Of a stretch of 64,000 bases of DNA, positions 40,163 to 52,329 are shown piece after piece (position 1 is the stretch's first letter; the number at the start of each line of letters is the position of its first letter). The notes under the pieces are model-generated. The model worked only from the letters and a program-made list of their open reading frames with translations, searched no databases and was not told the origin of the DNA. The position numbers were made by a program, and so were the translations under genes. This stretch comes from Bedellia somnulentella (lineage: Eukaryota > Arthropoda > Insecta > Lepidoptera > Bedelliidae). The DNA lies in assembly GCA_963576735.1 (NCBI GenBank), contig OY755177.1:8370001-8434000 (forward strand), given 5' to 3'.

Positions 40163-40753
40163 AAACGGCATTATCTAATTGCGCTGTCATTCGGTTTTTG
40201 TATGGATTGAAGTTTTTAATTTGTCGACTATCGAAATTTCGATGGTATCTGTATATACAAATGTCTGATAACTATTTTGTAATTTTTTTTTTTTTTAATT
40301 ATCTCAGTATATATTATCGTTTTTTGCACGTAAATATTGCCAATATTTGTCGTGGTTTACTTCTAAACATGACATTATGCTATTTAATGCACAGATATAA
40401 GTGTTTATAGCCGGGAGTATATGTATGTATGTATATAAGTGTTTGTTTTATAAAAATCTAGCTAAAAATTACAAAAAACGAAGTTTGTGGGCTATAGCAG
40501 CTTCATTTGTGCATAAGTTAGGTACCTACTTTTACCTATACCTTACTGAAATGAATCAAAAACTGTACTATGATGAAAAATAATCAGATAAATAAAAGCC
40601 AAGGGTGTTCGTTAGCTATGTATGACTTACCACATATTATCCGCAAAAAATAAAAAAAAACTGTAAAACACAAACATCGATTTAGAAGCCAATAAATTAA
40701 AAATTACAATCCCTACAAAAACCGAATGACAGCGCGATTAGATAACGCCGTTT
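40163..40753. mobile_element. MITE with 40-bp inverted termini, TA flanks
   Basis: aaacggcattatctaattgc... at 40163 and ...gcgattagataacgccgttt ending at 40753 are inverted repeats with two mismatches in 40. TA borders both ends (Tc1/mariner-like). The interior is AT-rich with no transposase, and a scrap of family A tail at 40405-40440. Small frames inside are not genes. Confidence 0.8.
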
Positions 40754-41149
40754 AGTGATAGTGATTTAATGTAAATAACTTCAAGTGACATTAATTTGTA
40801 TTAAAATATATAACTCATAAATAAATCTTTTTTTTTTCCTGATATGGTTTTTTCCCTTTCTGGCCTTTTTTAATATTACAGTATACAAAATCTTAATACT
40901 CAGACACCACCGAAATACTATGGTCCTAGTATTTCGGTTAGGTTTGAAGCCTAATGCGGTGCGAGCTACGTGGAATGTTTTTTAATGGAATGTGTTAGTG
41001 ATTTAATGGTTTCACAAAGCACATTAAAACCGTACACTGAAATATATTATTTACTAGCTTTTTGCCTGCGACTACGTCCGCGTGGACTACATTTTTTGCA
41101 TCCAGTTTACATCCATAATACCATAACACTATCTCAACTTCTTGTTTTT

Positions 41150-41338
41150 GGGTGATGTAAAGGATATAAAGGACATTGAGAATTTTTTAGTGATTGTTTG
41201 GCTATGCAGTTGGAGACCCATCACAAAAATCCTTTATTCGACTACCCTTTCCCCATTCAACTTCCGAAAGTGGATGAAGAATTATTATCTCCGAAGCTAT
41301 GGCTACCCTTTTTGGTGTTTATGGCTGTTAGTATAAAC
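41150..41338 (+). repeat. Family A repeat, degenerate
   Basis: gctatgcagttggagaccca, tccgaagctatggctaccct and tggtgtttatggctgttagt retain the family pattern. The 5' end is rearranged and the tail is lost. Confidence 0.65.
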
Positions 41339-41387
41339 TCATGAATGATTGATGGCTGTATTTCATAAATTCCTTTTGTATAGATCC

Positions 41388-41926
41388 ACAAACTTTTCTT
41401 GGCCGACGGCAGAATTGGTACTACTATCGCCATTTTGAAATTAATATTGTCATTGTCAGTTAGCCCTCTACTAAATAAAAACTTATAGTGTTACCTACGT
41501 ATATAATAAATAATCATTTTCTTTTTAATAATTTTATATAGGTAATTATTTTTGTAAACACAATTAATTATATAATGTTTCTTTGCTTATTTATAAACGC
41601 TTTTCTTTCAAGTATTCAATAAAAAAATATATGTAAATGATTATTTATTTTGCTAAAATTATCGTATTAAGAACGAACTTATTTCATTAATTTATCATGG
41701 TTGTTCACGATGAGGGAAAACATCGTAAAGAAACCCACATAGCTAAGTTGTACCAATGTCACGTGATAAACTTTTGAGTCTTGAGTCTTATATCGTTAAA
41801 ATAATAAATTAAATTAATATTAGCCTACATAATTTAAAATGAATCCCCTTATACTGGTTATGTTTTATTTACTGGCAATACTAATATCGATGACAGCGAC
41901 GCTCTAACCGGCCAAGAAAAGTTTGT
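41388..41926. mobile_element. Inverted-repeat element (MITE-like), 18-bp termini
   Basis: acaaacttttcttggccg (41388-41405) is the exact reverse complement of 41909-41926. There is no clear target duplication and no transposase. A SINE B fragment (41694-41778, catggttgttcacgatgagg) lies inside. Confidence 0.6.
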
Positions 41927-42205
41927 AAGTAGTGGTTGTGACAGTCAATCACATCAAGTTTCAAGTTTCTTAATACAAAAATGTCAAAAATCTCCACACT
42001 AACTTTCATTACTATTCAAACCCCTTAGTTTCATAAAATATATGATAAGAATCATGAAACAAATCATTTAGTACCAAGTTTCTATGTTCGAGTTATTATG
42101 TTCGTTCTAGTACGGATAGTAACTATGGATTTTCGGATCTTCGATCGCGTGTTATAACATGGGTTTAGTTTTGTAATAGTTGTTTTAATAGTAATATTGA
42201 TGCCG

Positions 42206-42385
42206 TGTAGTGTCGGCTTAGAATAGCACTACCCCATTTCTTCCGGTGGGTGTACGTAAGAGGCGACTAACGGTATTGGGGCTTTTAAGGGATTTTTAGG
42301 CGATGCGGTTGGAGACCCATCACCAACAACCTTTGTTGAAGCATCTTTTCCTTACTCAACTTTCCAAAAGTGTATTGTAATTTAC
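42206..42385 (+). repeat. Family A repeat, 3'-truncated
   Basis: Well preserved from gccgtgtagtgtcggcttag through ggcgatgcggttggagaccc to caactttccaaaagtg, then ends without the 3' third or tail. This is the opposite truncation from most copies. Confidence 0.85.
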
Positions 42386-43434
42386 ATGTTTATATTCGTT
42401 TGCAATATATTACCTTGTTTTAAATAACACACAGCGCCATCTCCCATTCATCCAGCAAGCCAACAATGTTTTGGTTTTCCCTCAGGAATATATTTCTTTC
42501 AGTGATAAAAAGTACCCCATTACTCGTATTTAATTTGGACTTCCAACTATACGTTTGTAAAATGTCAAAGCAATCGGTATTAGTAGTTACGGCGTGAAAG
42601 CGGAACAAATAAACAAACAAACAAACTCACTTTCCGATTTATAATATTAGTATGGATAGTAGGGAAGTAGGGATAACTAACAAAATAAGTAAAAAGTTCG
42701 GAAATCATTTTGTTGTGAGCCAAATGGTGATCCCAAATGTACGTGAAGGAGTTTTCCAATAATATCTTGGTGCTACGATTAACCTTCCGAACGGGCGATT
42801 CTGAACGTTCGCAGAATATCTTGAAATGAGAATTATATACGAACCATACCATTTCTTATCTTGGAAGATAATGTCAATGAACTAATTATTATGTCTATCG
42901 AATATTACTTTTTAGGAACTACATTATATCCAGCAACAATACATACATACAAACTTTAACTCACGCCATTCGTTTCCACTAGGGTAGGTAGACAGCATCG
43001 ATCGCCATTTTGTACGATCCTGGCCAACCTCTCTAGTTCGGTTTGTGTAATAACAAGTAATAATTATTTAATTGTTTATTCAATCGTTTTCTGGTTCACA
43101 ATCATATCTTATAAAACAAACATTCACATTACAAACGTTATATTATTTTAAATTAAGTTATTGTTTTACAATTCATCAATAATGACCTCGTTTAAAAATC
43201 TTGCAGGCGCATTAAATCCTTCATGGATCGCATATCCTAAATACCATATAATTGAAATGATATGTGCAGTGCACATGTTCCCATCGTTCGCCTTCCTGAT
43301 ATGCATGTACAATATTGTTCCACTATAATATTGTTGTCTTCGTTTTGGTCGTTATTTATTAAAATATAACAATAATATATTCTCTGTCTGATATGTCGTG
43401 ATTGAATCCGTCCACGTATGCGTACGCGTATATT
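42386..43434. other. No gene seen
   Basis: AT-rich DNA. 42945-43030 (acatacatacaaactttaac, tcacgccattcg) looks like the end of another small repeat. Frames of 60-90 codons have no recognisable domain. Confidence 0.5.
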
Positions 43435-43477
43435 TTTTAACCCCCGACGCAAAAACGACGGCGTGTTGTTAGTTTGA

Positions 43478-43516
<39 letters not shown>

Positions 43517-43690
43517 CTCTCTGTGGCATCGTAGCTCCCAAACGGATGATCCGATTTGAATGCGGTTTTTTTGTTTGAAAGGTATATCCGTCGAGAGTGT
43601 TCTTAGCTATGTTTTATTAAAATCGGTCCAGCGGTTGTAGAGTTACGAGCATTTTATTTTATTCAGTTGGGGGTTTTTATTTTAAGTATA
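43435..43690. repeat. Dispersed repeat with (TG)n core
   Basis: aacccccgacgcaaaaacga, a TG run at 43479-43511, gatgatccgatttgaatgcg, aaaatcggtccagcggttgt and tcagttgggggttttta. It begins aacccccgac and ends gttgggggtt, so its ends are short inverted repeats. The phrases are common in insect genomes; class uncertain. Confidence 0.6.
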
Positions 43691-44551
43691 ACTTCAAACG
43701 AACAGTTGTAACACCAAAGTTGTAATATAAATTGTTGTTCCAATTGATCAGCCCTGTTCAACGACATATACCTTATCGTTATTGGAGGGTGGTCCCAATC
43801 TGCCCATTGTCCTTTGACCCAAGAAACAAAAAAAACAAACGGGGTAAGCTAAATAAAACCGTTTGAGAAACAAAAACCTAGAACGGGGTTATCATTGTCA
43901 ATAAAAAATCGGTTCAAATTGAAAATTTAAAACTCAATAAAATAATATTAGAACAAAGATTCACCATTTTTGTACCGTAGCTAAACGAGTTCACATAAAT
44001 CGGAAGTCCTTTAACAAAAGATTTAAAGCCAAGAAACAATTCAAGTTAAGTAAAAACTTTGCATTATTGGCTTTACCTCTAGTTCGTGTTATCAGATTGA
44101 AACTTTATTTGTTTAACTTTGGCGATCCGTATTCCAAATTAAATGATATAACGAAAGACCCTTGGGACATTGTAAAACTGAGTATATTATAGTTAAATTA
44201 AATTCATTTTCAATGCTATTAAAATTATTGCATTTATTTTGCTTGTTGTTTTGAACATTCACAGTTTTTTTAAATAGTATTAGTATCTGAAGTTTGTTTT
44301 TATTTACAAGAATAAGAATACTCAGATGAAACTTCTACTTAATATTTTGTTGAAATAAACATCTACTTCCGATTCACAACGTGTATTGTTGTGAGAAGAA
44401 ACTCATTAACTCACATCTTTTTTAAGTCCATTGAAGTACCACTTTGGTGTTTTCCGGTACATCCTACATAGAGCCTTGATGACATCAATCCATTTTAACA
44501 TTAATGTAATCATTGTATTAAAATGGGCTTTCAATTAAAGATTTCGGTTTA
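43691..44551. other. No gene seen
   Basis: AT-rich sequence without coding signal or recognised repeat. No frame of interest was found. Confidence 0.5.
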
Positions 44552-44795
44552 TAGTGCCGGCTTAGAATAGCGCTACCCCATTTCTTCCGGTGAGTGCACG
44601 TAAGAGGCGACTAACTGTATTGGGGCTTTTAAGGGAACATTGGGCAATGCGGTTGGATAACCATCACCACAAACCTTTATTTAACCATCTTTTCCCCACT
44701 CAACTTTCCAAAAGTGGCTGAGGAATTTCCGATTCCTTAGCTCTGGCTACCCCTTCTAGGGATCAATAGCCGTGAGTATATGTATGTATTTCGCT
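44552..44795 (+). repeat. Family A repeat, full length reference copy
   Basis: Complete from tatagtgccggcttagaata to tagccgtgagtatatgtatg with tail. With 22528-22772 it gives the clearest view of the family, about 240 bp. No A or B box of pol III type was found. Confidence 0.9.
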
Positions 44796-45689
44796 TTGTT
44801 TTCTGTAAAATTTAAAATATTTCATTTACACGTTTACACATACGCTCATGAAGTTGTTTTACTTTTGACAATCAGTATTTTGGAATTAAAATATGTTTGG
44901 TGTATCTTAGAATTAAAATACCTCTATCACTGTTTTTCACAAAAGTGGCTGATTTTTTTCGTACATACTTAATATGTTCATAAATATATTGCCAAGGAAG
45001 TGTCATTATATTTATGGTTTTAAACAATTATCTTGTTAACCTCAAGATCTCAAATTATAAATAGCTCTTATTGATCTCTTTTGGTAAATAAAAAAAGGTC
45101 TAACAAGAGCTTCTCTGCCCTAGAACCATAAGACACCATAAAATATAATAAAGGAGTATTTGGAAGTTTAGAATCATAGATTTTTTGCCATTTCTATTTA
45201 TATCACATTTTCTTCTCTTACAGGTTATTAGTTATCGGTAAATTACCACTTCCGAAAGACCTTGTTCATTGACTAAGGTTAAGTCGCCTTTCATAGAACC
45301 TTCGCTGTAATTGGGTAGCATATTTCAAAGCACCAAAGTATTTCATTTATCGTCTACGATATAAATGGGCTGCAGCAGGTTATATAAGATTTGTGATTTA
45401 TTAAACGGCAAACTTACTATAGCTTAATCTCATCAAAGGATTGGTTTTTTTTAAATTGGTTGCCCGATACTGTTGCCAAAAAAACGTCATTATTTTTAAA
45501 CTGTGGTTAGGTCGCTAAATTGTATTCTATTCAATAACATAATGTGAGTATAAACTTTATTTTCATGCGTCCTAGAAAATACATATATTAATAAGCGTGT
45601 TTTTTGTTCCCGGAACATGGTACACTTCTGGCAGGTTGTAATTTGCTTTACTTGGTCGGGCAGGGATCTGCCAAACTGCACAAACCCTT

Positions 45690-45830
45690 TCCTTTGACTC
45701 TGTGACTCTGCACCATCGATTTCAATGGTAAAAAAGTGGTTTACTGAATTTCGTTGTGGCCGTACAAGCACTGAAGATCGCGTGATAGGGACCCTCTGCG
45801 GGTTAGCTAAATATGGCAATTGATGTCGTC
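45690..45830 (+). pseudogene. mariner transposase fragment (helix-turn-helix region)
   Basis: From 45725 the plus strand encodes MVKKWFTEFRCGRTSTEDR, which matches the mariner N-terminal region (kWf.eF..GR.s..D). No catalytic motif follows in readable form and no terminal repeats were seen. The 125-codon minus frame across this stretch (45496-45873) is a shadow. Confidence 0.65.
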
Positions 45831-46504
45831 TATCATGGTAATAGCAATTGTTTTTCTGTTGTAATAATCTCAATAATATAATCTAATGATTCGTGCGCCT
45901 TGTTATATTTTTTATGTATATTTAATAGTTTTTTAACAGGAGTGTCTTGGTTATCAAGAAAAGTATTAAGTGATGTATAATCAAGATGTCAGCGGCACTA
46001 GACCAGCATGGTGAAGTATCCATGGTAGAGTTTGGCAGCATCTTGGCTAGAACACATATGAGCTTTAATACGATAATATGATCTTCTTTAAAGGAATATT
46101 GTTACAAATGTTTTAAATATTCATGATCAAAAGCTTAGAAGAGCCAATCTAGAAAATTTTATTGAATCTATATGCATTTGTGAGACCATTTATTATGTTT
46201 AACCGACTCCTTTGGACTCGATTTTCACCCACTTTAAACAAAACGATTTATTTTTACCTTTGAACAATTATGTAATATAACAAAACACAATATAATAATT
46301 TAATAGTTTCATCTCATTATCCTTAAAGAGGTCGCACAGGAAAGGTGAAATTAGGGTTAAAAAAAACTAAAAAACACGCTTTCGAAGCACTTCTAGCACA
46401 ATCTGGAAACGGTAATGAAGAAAAAATTCTAGTGTAATTAAGAAAAACTGTAGGCTCTATTTTTTTATTCTTTATTTATAATAATCTATTATTAATCACT
46501 CAAG

Positions 46505-46865
46505 TTATACCGAGATAGCTCAATGGGTAGAACATCGGTTATCGTGCAAACGACTAGTGTTCAAATCCCGGATCGGGCCTACACCAATTTATCTTTTCTA
46601 AAGACATATGTGTGGTTAATTTATCATAGTTGTTAACGGTGAGGGAAAACATCGTGAGGAAACAAACATGGCTGAGTTGTATTTAGTCATGTGACAGTGT
46701 ATTCGTACAAAACGGCGATAGGCCTACCCCCTTTCACGTGAGTACTGTCCTAGTAAAACGTGGATACTCTGAACACCAGGTGACAAAGTCACGTGATGTT
46801 CAGAAGTATTAGTACCTCTGCCAACCCCTTTGGGGATATTTGGCGTGAACGTTTATGTTATGTTA
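46505..46865 (+). repeat. tRNA-derived SINE B, full copy
   Basis: The head accgagatagctcaatgggt contains the A box, and agtgttcaaatcccgg the B box. The body includes gtgagggaaaacatcgtgag and caggtgacaaagtcacgtga. It ends ggatatttggcgtgaacgtt followed by (TATGT) repeats. Confidence 0.87.
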
Positions 46866-47020
46866 TGTTTATGGTATACCATAGTGATAAATTATATGAG
46901 TCATAATTGACATACTATAGACATAATGTGGTGTCAAGTTGTAAATACGAAGTACAATAAAGGTCAATAAGTCAACATCCTCTCACCCCAGCGAACGCTT
47001 ACACTATATTTTTGTTCTAG

Positions 47021-47175
47021 GAACGATGCGGATGTCTCTCCATAGCACATACAAGAACAGCATGATGGCCATGGCGTTCCAGCGGCGCCACGCAGCCGTG
47101 GTGGCCGGGACCGCGGACGTGCCAGTCGCGGACACACACACAAACACACCACAAGAAGACCGAACGTGGATATGA
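47021..47175 (+). CDS. Possible terminal exon of an unidentified gene
   Basis: A GC-rich island of about 150 bp in AT-rich DNA. It is preceded by a good acceptor (tatatttttgttctag at 47005-47020) and encodes TMRMSLHSTYKNSMMAMAFQ, RRHAAVVAGTADVPVADTHT, NTPQEDRTWI and a stop at 47173-47175. No family is recognised. A basic, hydrophobic-poor C-terminal tail fits, for example, the cytosolic tail of a membrane receptor, but that is a guess. It is on the opposite strand from the receptor exon at 49526-49721, so it is not its tail. It may instead be chance. Confidence 0.35.
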
Positions 47176-48056
47176 CGCGTGAGGTACGCTCAACGGACGA
47201 ACAAACCACTCACACTACAAGATCTCTATGCTTAAACATAACCAAAAACGACTAGTCAAAATTAAGTATATCTAAAATGTAAATACAAGATTTATAGATA
47301 GTTAAGAAAGTTTTGTATTTGAGATTACGATATTATTTGCTGTATCAAAGTAGGTTCCGTTTTTGTTTATATCATAAGCTTCTAAATAGTTATAAGAGGA
47401 CCAAAGTAAGCTGTTAAATATATGTACGGTATATGATTATAGATAATTGAGTAGATTGGACTCGTAAGAAGATCTTGAAAGTAATTTAATTTTAGTATTA
47501 GTACTATTCCAAACGTGATGCTGGTTCTAAATTGTATGATTGCCATTTAGAAACATTGTTTTTACGCAAAAGTTAAGTTTGGTTCAAGTTAATACTGAGC
47601 TTTAAAATAGCTTGTTACAACTTTATCCTACACATTGTCAAAAATTATCGTCACTATTACGATGCGATAGAAAAATAACCACGTCAGTTACAACTTGCAG
47701 CTGCAGAGTCAATTTCATATAAAATATCTCGTTTCGCGGTGAGAAGTGTGTTGCATATATTATCACGTGTTCGGAATGCATATTACGTGAGTGCTACATT
47801 TTTGCATGTCGCGCCATTTTGCATAAGGTTTAGCGGTAAAGAGGTTGGCAAATAACTTCTTTCGCTCACGCAGACGAAAAAAAAAGGTCAGTTTTAATTT
47901 TAGTCATACTTCAGAAACTCTATGAATACAATCATATAGTATAAGATCCCGCTGCTAAATCTCTACGTTCATTACGGATTGAGTCAAACACACATTTTAA
48001 CAAAAGTGGCCGCAAGTAATTTTAATTTAATTAATGTTTATTATGATTCGAAATTT
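47176..48056. other. No gene seen
   Basis: AT-rich DNA. If the exon at 47021-47175 is real, the first part would be its 3' UTR. No strong poly(A) signal was singled out. Confidence 0.4.
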
Positions 48057-48277
48057 AGCTGTGTAGTGTCGGCTTAGACAAGCACTACCCCATTTCCTTC
48101 GGTGGGTGTACGTAAGAGGTGACTAACGGTATTGGGGCTTTTAAGGGATTTTTGGGCGATGTAGTTGGAGACCCATCAACAACAACCTTTATCTCACCAT
48201 CTTTTCCCCTCTCAACTTTCCAAAAGTGGCTTAGGATTTTCCAATTCTTTAGCTCTAGCTACCCCTTCTAGGGAAAT
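48057..48277 (+). repeat. Family A repeat, tail lost
   Basis: Well preserved from gctgtgtagtgtcggcttag to tagctctagctaccccttct aggga, then cut just before the usual ttatagccgtgag end, where a hAT-like coding piece begins. Confidence 0.85.
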
Positions 48278-48282
48278 ATCAT

Positions 48283-48570
48283 CATCCAAGATGATGACTG
48301 CGAACCTTCCCCTAAAAGAAGCCGAACTAAAATTGCAATTGAAGCTGTTGAAGTGACTTCCAAATCATCAGCATCATTGCAAATATTGGAATCGATGTTA
48401 AGTGTAAATGAAGACCAGGAGGAGGACTCTTCTACAGCTGACGATGGTGACAATTTACTTTTAAAGATACAGTCACACCTTCGGGAGTACAAGAAAGAAA
48501 AAAGACTACCTATTCATGAGGATCCTCTTATGTGGTGGAATGGAAATGCGCACAAATTAAAAGTAAACTG
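48283..48570 (+). pseudogene. hAT-type transposase fragment
   Basis: One open stretch reads DDCEPSPKRSRTKIAIEAVE, then VTSKSSASLQILESML, an acidic segment (NEDQEEDSSTADDGDN), LLKIQSHLREYKKEKRLPIH, EDPLMWWNGNAHKLKVN and a stop. The ending EDPLxWWxxN is the entry to the C-terminal dimerisation domain of hAT transposases. What should follow (the rest of that domain) is missing, and so are the BED finger and catalytic residues before it. An exapted fragment cannot be excluded but nothing supports expression. Confidence 0.7.
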
Positions 48571-48699
48571 ACACTATGCAGCAAATGTATTAATTCTTTT
48601 AATCATACATTTGAAGTCACTAAGGAGGTATGACTATTAATCTTATTTAGTCTATATAAAAGTTGGAACATTTAGATGTACCAAAGAGTTTTGATTCGT

Positions 48700-48890
48700 T
48701 GGTAAGACTAATGGGATTGTCGTTCTTAGTAGTCTTACTAGTTAGTCTATTGGGATAAAAAATCCCAATAGTCCTACTGGGAATAGCCGGTTAGTCTGCC
48801 AACCGGCACTAGGCCAGCGAGGTGGATTATGGTCAAAATCACCCTGTACAGGTAGGCTCGAGACTCTTGGTGACATATGGCCTGGGAGGA
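48700..48890 (+). repeat. SINE D-like repeat, second copy
   Basis: gccggttagtctgccaaccg, gcactaggccagcgaggtgg and aggtaggctcgagactcttg match the minus strand of 19230-19412. A small hairpin (attgggataaaaaatcccaat in essence) precedes it. Confidence 0.6.
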
Positions 48891-49525
48891 TGAATCTGTC
48901 ATATTTAGAAAACTTACTAAACTGGTGATCGTAATAAAGATATGGTCTGGCATTGAGTAAATACAATAAAATACAAGTGATATTTTTAAATCTCCAAGCA
49001 ATTAAATTTATGATCAACTTTTATCCTGCGATAAAGTCGCGTGATCCAAGTGCGAGAGACACAAAAATACAAGCAATAAAAGTCCTTATTCACTGCAGCG
49101 CTATATAAACTAGTGGCAGGGGGACAGTTATTTTATTTGATACTCGCGGCAGATAGTATTTTTATATGTATATTTATTGTTTAATTAATAGTTATGCACC
49201 AGTAAAATTATTACGAGTGTTGATTTTTATATTTTTTTGAGAAGGTGTGTGTAGCATATAAAAGAAGATTCAAAGTTCTATATAACTATTTGGAAAGAGG
49301 GTATACTTTTTATCAGGCATAATATAATTAAACTTGGTTACCAAAAATGTTGTCCATTAACAAGAAAACCCCAATTAAAGTTATAACGGCTCTATCTTAA
49401 ACTATCGGAAGTTCATTACAGAAACTTTTATATACGATACTGTTATCGCTAGAGCTTAAAAGTCATAGTATTCATAGCCACTAGTATTATCTTTGTTTCT
49501 CCAATCAAAATGTCATTATACTCAC
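48891..49525. other. No gene seen; probable intron of the receptor gene
   Basis: AT-rich DNA downstream (minus strand) of the receptor exon donor. No further exon encoding a receptor tail was recognised in this stretch. Confidence 0.5.
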
Positions 49526-49721
49526 TTAGAGTTCATCCAGCAATAAATGATGGGGTTATACATGGAGTTGCTCATCGCAAGCCAGTATATGGCCAGGTAG
49601 ATTTCTTGGACATATTTGTGGTTCGCCAGCTCGGCGTAGTAGGACGTCACCACGAAGTACACGTGGAAAGACAGCCAGCATACTGCGAAGATCACAACAA
49701 CCATTATCATCATCTTCACCA
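49526..49721 (-). CDS. Exon of a tachykinin-type neuropeptide receptor (TM6 to TM7)
   Basis: A 196-bp exon on the minus strand. The acceptor is tttttttttcaag at 49722-49734 and the donor GTGAGT starts at 49525. It encodes VKMMIMVVVIFAVCWLSFHV (TM6 with the rhodopsin-class CWxxF signature, Ser replacing the usual Pro), an extracellular loop, QEIYLAIYWLAMSNSMYNPI and IYCWMNSK, the TM7 NPxxY motif as NPIIY. The WLAMSxxMYNPIIYC string is a hallmark of tachykinin (NK-like) receptors, class A GPCRs that couple peptide binding to G proteins at the plasma membrane. Exon ends split codons (two bases at each end). The other exons are not visible, so they probably lie outside the window or in distant parts of it. 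This is the only confident host-gene piece here. Confidence 0.85.
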
Positions 49722-49734
49722 CTTGAAAAAAAAA

Positions 49735-50083
49735 TCAGATTTGTTCATTTTAGTAAGATTTCAGCATATTTGTTTTTATGGCGGCAACAGTACTATATAA
49801 TCTGAAAAAAAAATAACTTTCTAGCTTTCGCGGTTTATTGATACAACCTAGCCTGACTAGTAATAGGGTCCTGTTTAAACCTTTCGATACGGAACCATAA
49901 AAGGGACTTTTTTCTCTTCACAAACATCGTAAAGTACTTTTTTTATATCTCGTAGAGCGAAGCGCCCTTTGATTATATTTAAGAAGGACGACAAGGTAAA
50001 AGTCGTTTATGAGAAGTATATTAAAATGTTAGATCGAGTAGAGTTAACATGGAAAATATTAAGAAAGTAATGAAACATATTTC
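49735..50083. other. No gene seen; intronic
   Basis: Upstream of the receptor exon on the minus strand. A common dispersed word (gggtcctgtttaaacctttc, gatacggaaccataaaaggg) occurs at 49867-49908. Confidence 0.4.
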
Positions 50084-50269
50084 GTATCGTAATTTTGATC
50101 AAATGTGGAGTGTAGGAGTTATAAGCGAAACTTGCGAAATTGTACTGAGAAAAATACAGATGAGATGAAGTAGGAGTATTTGGATTGCGTTTATAAATGA
50201 CTATTAATATACAAAATGCTAACGATTTGTCTTAATGAAGTATAAACTGTTTTCGAAGCTGTGTAGTGT

Positions 50270-50482
50270 CCACCATGAATACCCCATTTCTTCCCGTGGG
50301 TGTAAGACGCGACTAAGGATAATAGGGCTATAAAGTTGTTTATGGGCGATGCGGTTGGAGAGCCATCACCAACCTTTATTTTACAATATTTTCTCCAATC
50401 AACTTCCAAAAGATGCTCAGGTTATTTTATTCTGAAGCGGCTACTTTCTATGGATTTAAACCCGCGAGTGCATGTATGTATG
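50270..50482 (+). repeat. Family A repeat in duplicated segment
   Basis: Counterpart of 15548-15778. Both have the same derived changes (gtgtccaccatga, ggataatagggctataaagt), so they were duplicated together. Confidence 0.85.
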
Positions 50483-51448
50483 TGTTATCGATTTTGATCT
50501 TCTAAATGCAGATTTTCTTACACTGCTGCTCGCTTTTCATAATTAAACGACTCGCTTTCATTATATTTCACGGTTGATAATATTTAGCCTCGCATATTTA
50601 GTGAAAGGGTGTAAATGTCTGAGTTGAACTTAATTGCAAACTAAGTAAGGCATTAGCTCTGAAGCTCGCTGAAATGTGCGCGGCGATTAACGAAGCGTTG
50701 TATTCTGCTCTCGAATTGTTCAAACGTTAAAAAGTCGCTTTTCTTCCATATTTAATGAATAGGGGCTTTAAGAGTAAGCCAAGCTGATTTTAGTTCCTTT
50801 GATAGAACCATTTAATATATAAAAACACATCAAGAACGTTCATGTTGTATGCTGATTTCTGGATTTTTCTTAAATAAAAGGCCAAAACCTCACGATTGAG
50901 ATCTCCATTACCACCACCACTGTTGTCGGTGTCGCGAAATATTATAAATTACAATCACCATATATTGGGAAACTGTCGCCGGAAGCCAATACATGCGACA
51001 GTCTCCGAGGCTAACTGAATTAAAGCGTCGCTAATTTCATACTGAGCCCTTTAATGAAATTTCTGTATTGCACTGGTGGCAATGGTATTGACATATAATA
51101 TTTATTAAAAATGTGCCCCATAGCATTGCCTAGGCTCAAGACCGTTATTGAACCTCTATTGGCTGAAAATATAATAATTATTCCTCTTTATCTATATTTA
51201 CTTACGGCTATAAATCCTAAAAAAGGGTAGTTTGAGCTTTATAATGGGAAATTCTTCAGCTGCATTTGGGCATTGAGTGGGGAAAAGATTATAAAGCCAC
51301 ATCGCTGCTTGCTGTTCTAGACTGACATTTCTCGGCAAATAAGATAGAACATAAATATTATCTTTACAACATATAACTACTATCAAAAATTCAAAACCTT
51401 TGTCAGACTACTGAGACTTTAAAGCATATTTAAATAAGCTTTAGGTGT

Positions 51449-51695
51449 GTCCCGTCAGCTTAGAATAACTACATTTCTTCCCGTGGGTCCTCGTAAGAGG
51501 CGACTCAGGGTGTAAGGAATTTTAAGTGATTTTCGGGCGATGCGGTTGTTGACCTATAACTAAAAGCATTTATTAAAAAGAAACCGCTCAAGTAACTGCT
51601 AAATTCTAATTCTGAATCTCTGGCTACCCCCAGAATTAAGAATTTTAAGGATTTATATATATGTAATAAGTAGATACGATGTATGTATGTATGTT
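51449..51695 (+). repeat. Family A repeat, complete in copy 2 only
   Basis: Starts tgtcccgtcagcttagaata and ends in tatgtatgtatg after a short internal duplication (agaattaagaatttt). Only its last third is present at 16568-16655 in copy 1. A degenerate minus copy precedes it at 51205-51290. Confidence 0.75.
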
Positions 51696-52329
51696 TATAA
51701 ATAAATTATTTACGTGTACTCTATTACATTACCTTATACTCCCCAATCAACCCGCAAAGCAAATGTAAGCTTCTTACGCTTATTAGTCTCTGCTGTAACG
51801 TTAAGCTCCGTTTAGTCACATTCTCGTGAACTTAATACGATACAATATCTATGGCTTCTAACTATGTCGCTCAAGTAATCCTGACTTGCGTTATTGTTTG
51901 TAAACTGAAAGTTTGTAGCAGGAAGCACTAAACGTTTGCTACAAAATTTAATCGTGTTTTTTAGCAGTCACTACATATATAGCGATCTTAAAATCTATTC
52001 AATTATTGTTATAACATTTTTCATATTTCTTACGCTGCAGATAGCTAACTTTTCACTAGCATTGGTTTGTGACTTCTGTATCATTTGCTATCTTCAAAGA
52101 ATTTCTATGTTATTAATTATTTTAATGAGGCCTTATAACAAACCTTAATCTTTTACGTAATGATGTAAACATGGTTGGGGTCTTTGGTAGCTTAGGTTTT
52201 TTTAGATGTATAGTTTGTTTTTGATTAGAGCGATGGATAATATTGTTATTTGGTAGTAGGCAGAACGTCAAAAGGTCACATGGTTAGTATACATGAATAT
52301 ATGTGATATTTAAGCAGAGACAGCTTTCA

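Noticed and set aside
45496..45873. Minus frame of 125 codons
   Set aside because: The plus strand of the same stretch encodes a recognisable mariner segment; no domain on the minus strand.
46964..47209. Minus frame of 81 codons opposite the possible exon
   Set aside because: Looks like antisense of a CpG-rich stretch; does not resemble a receptor tail and lacks splice signals.
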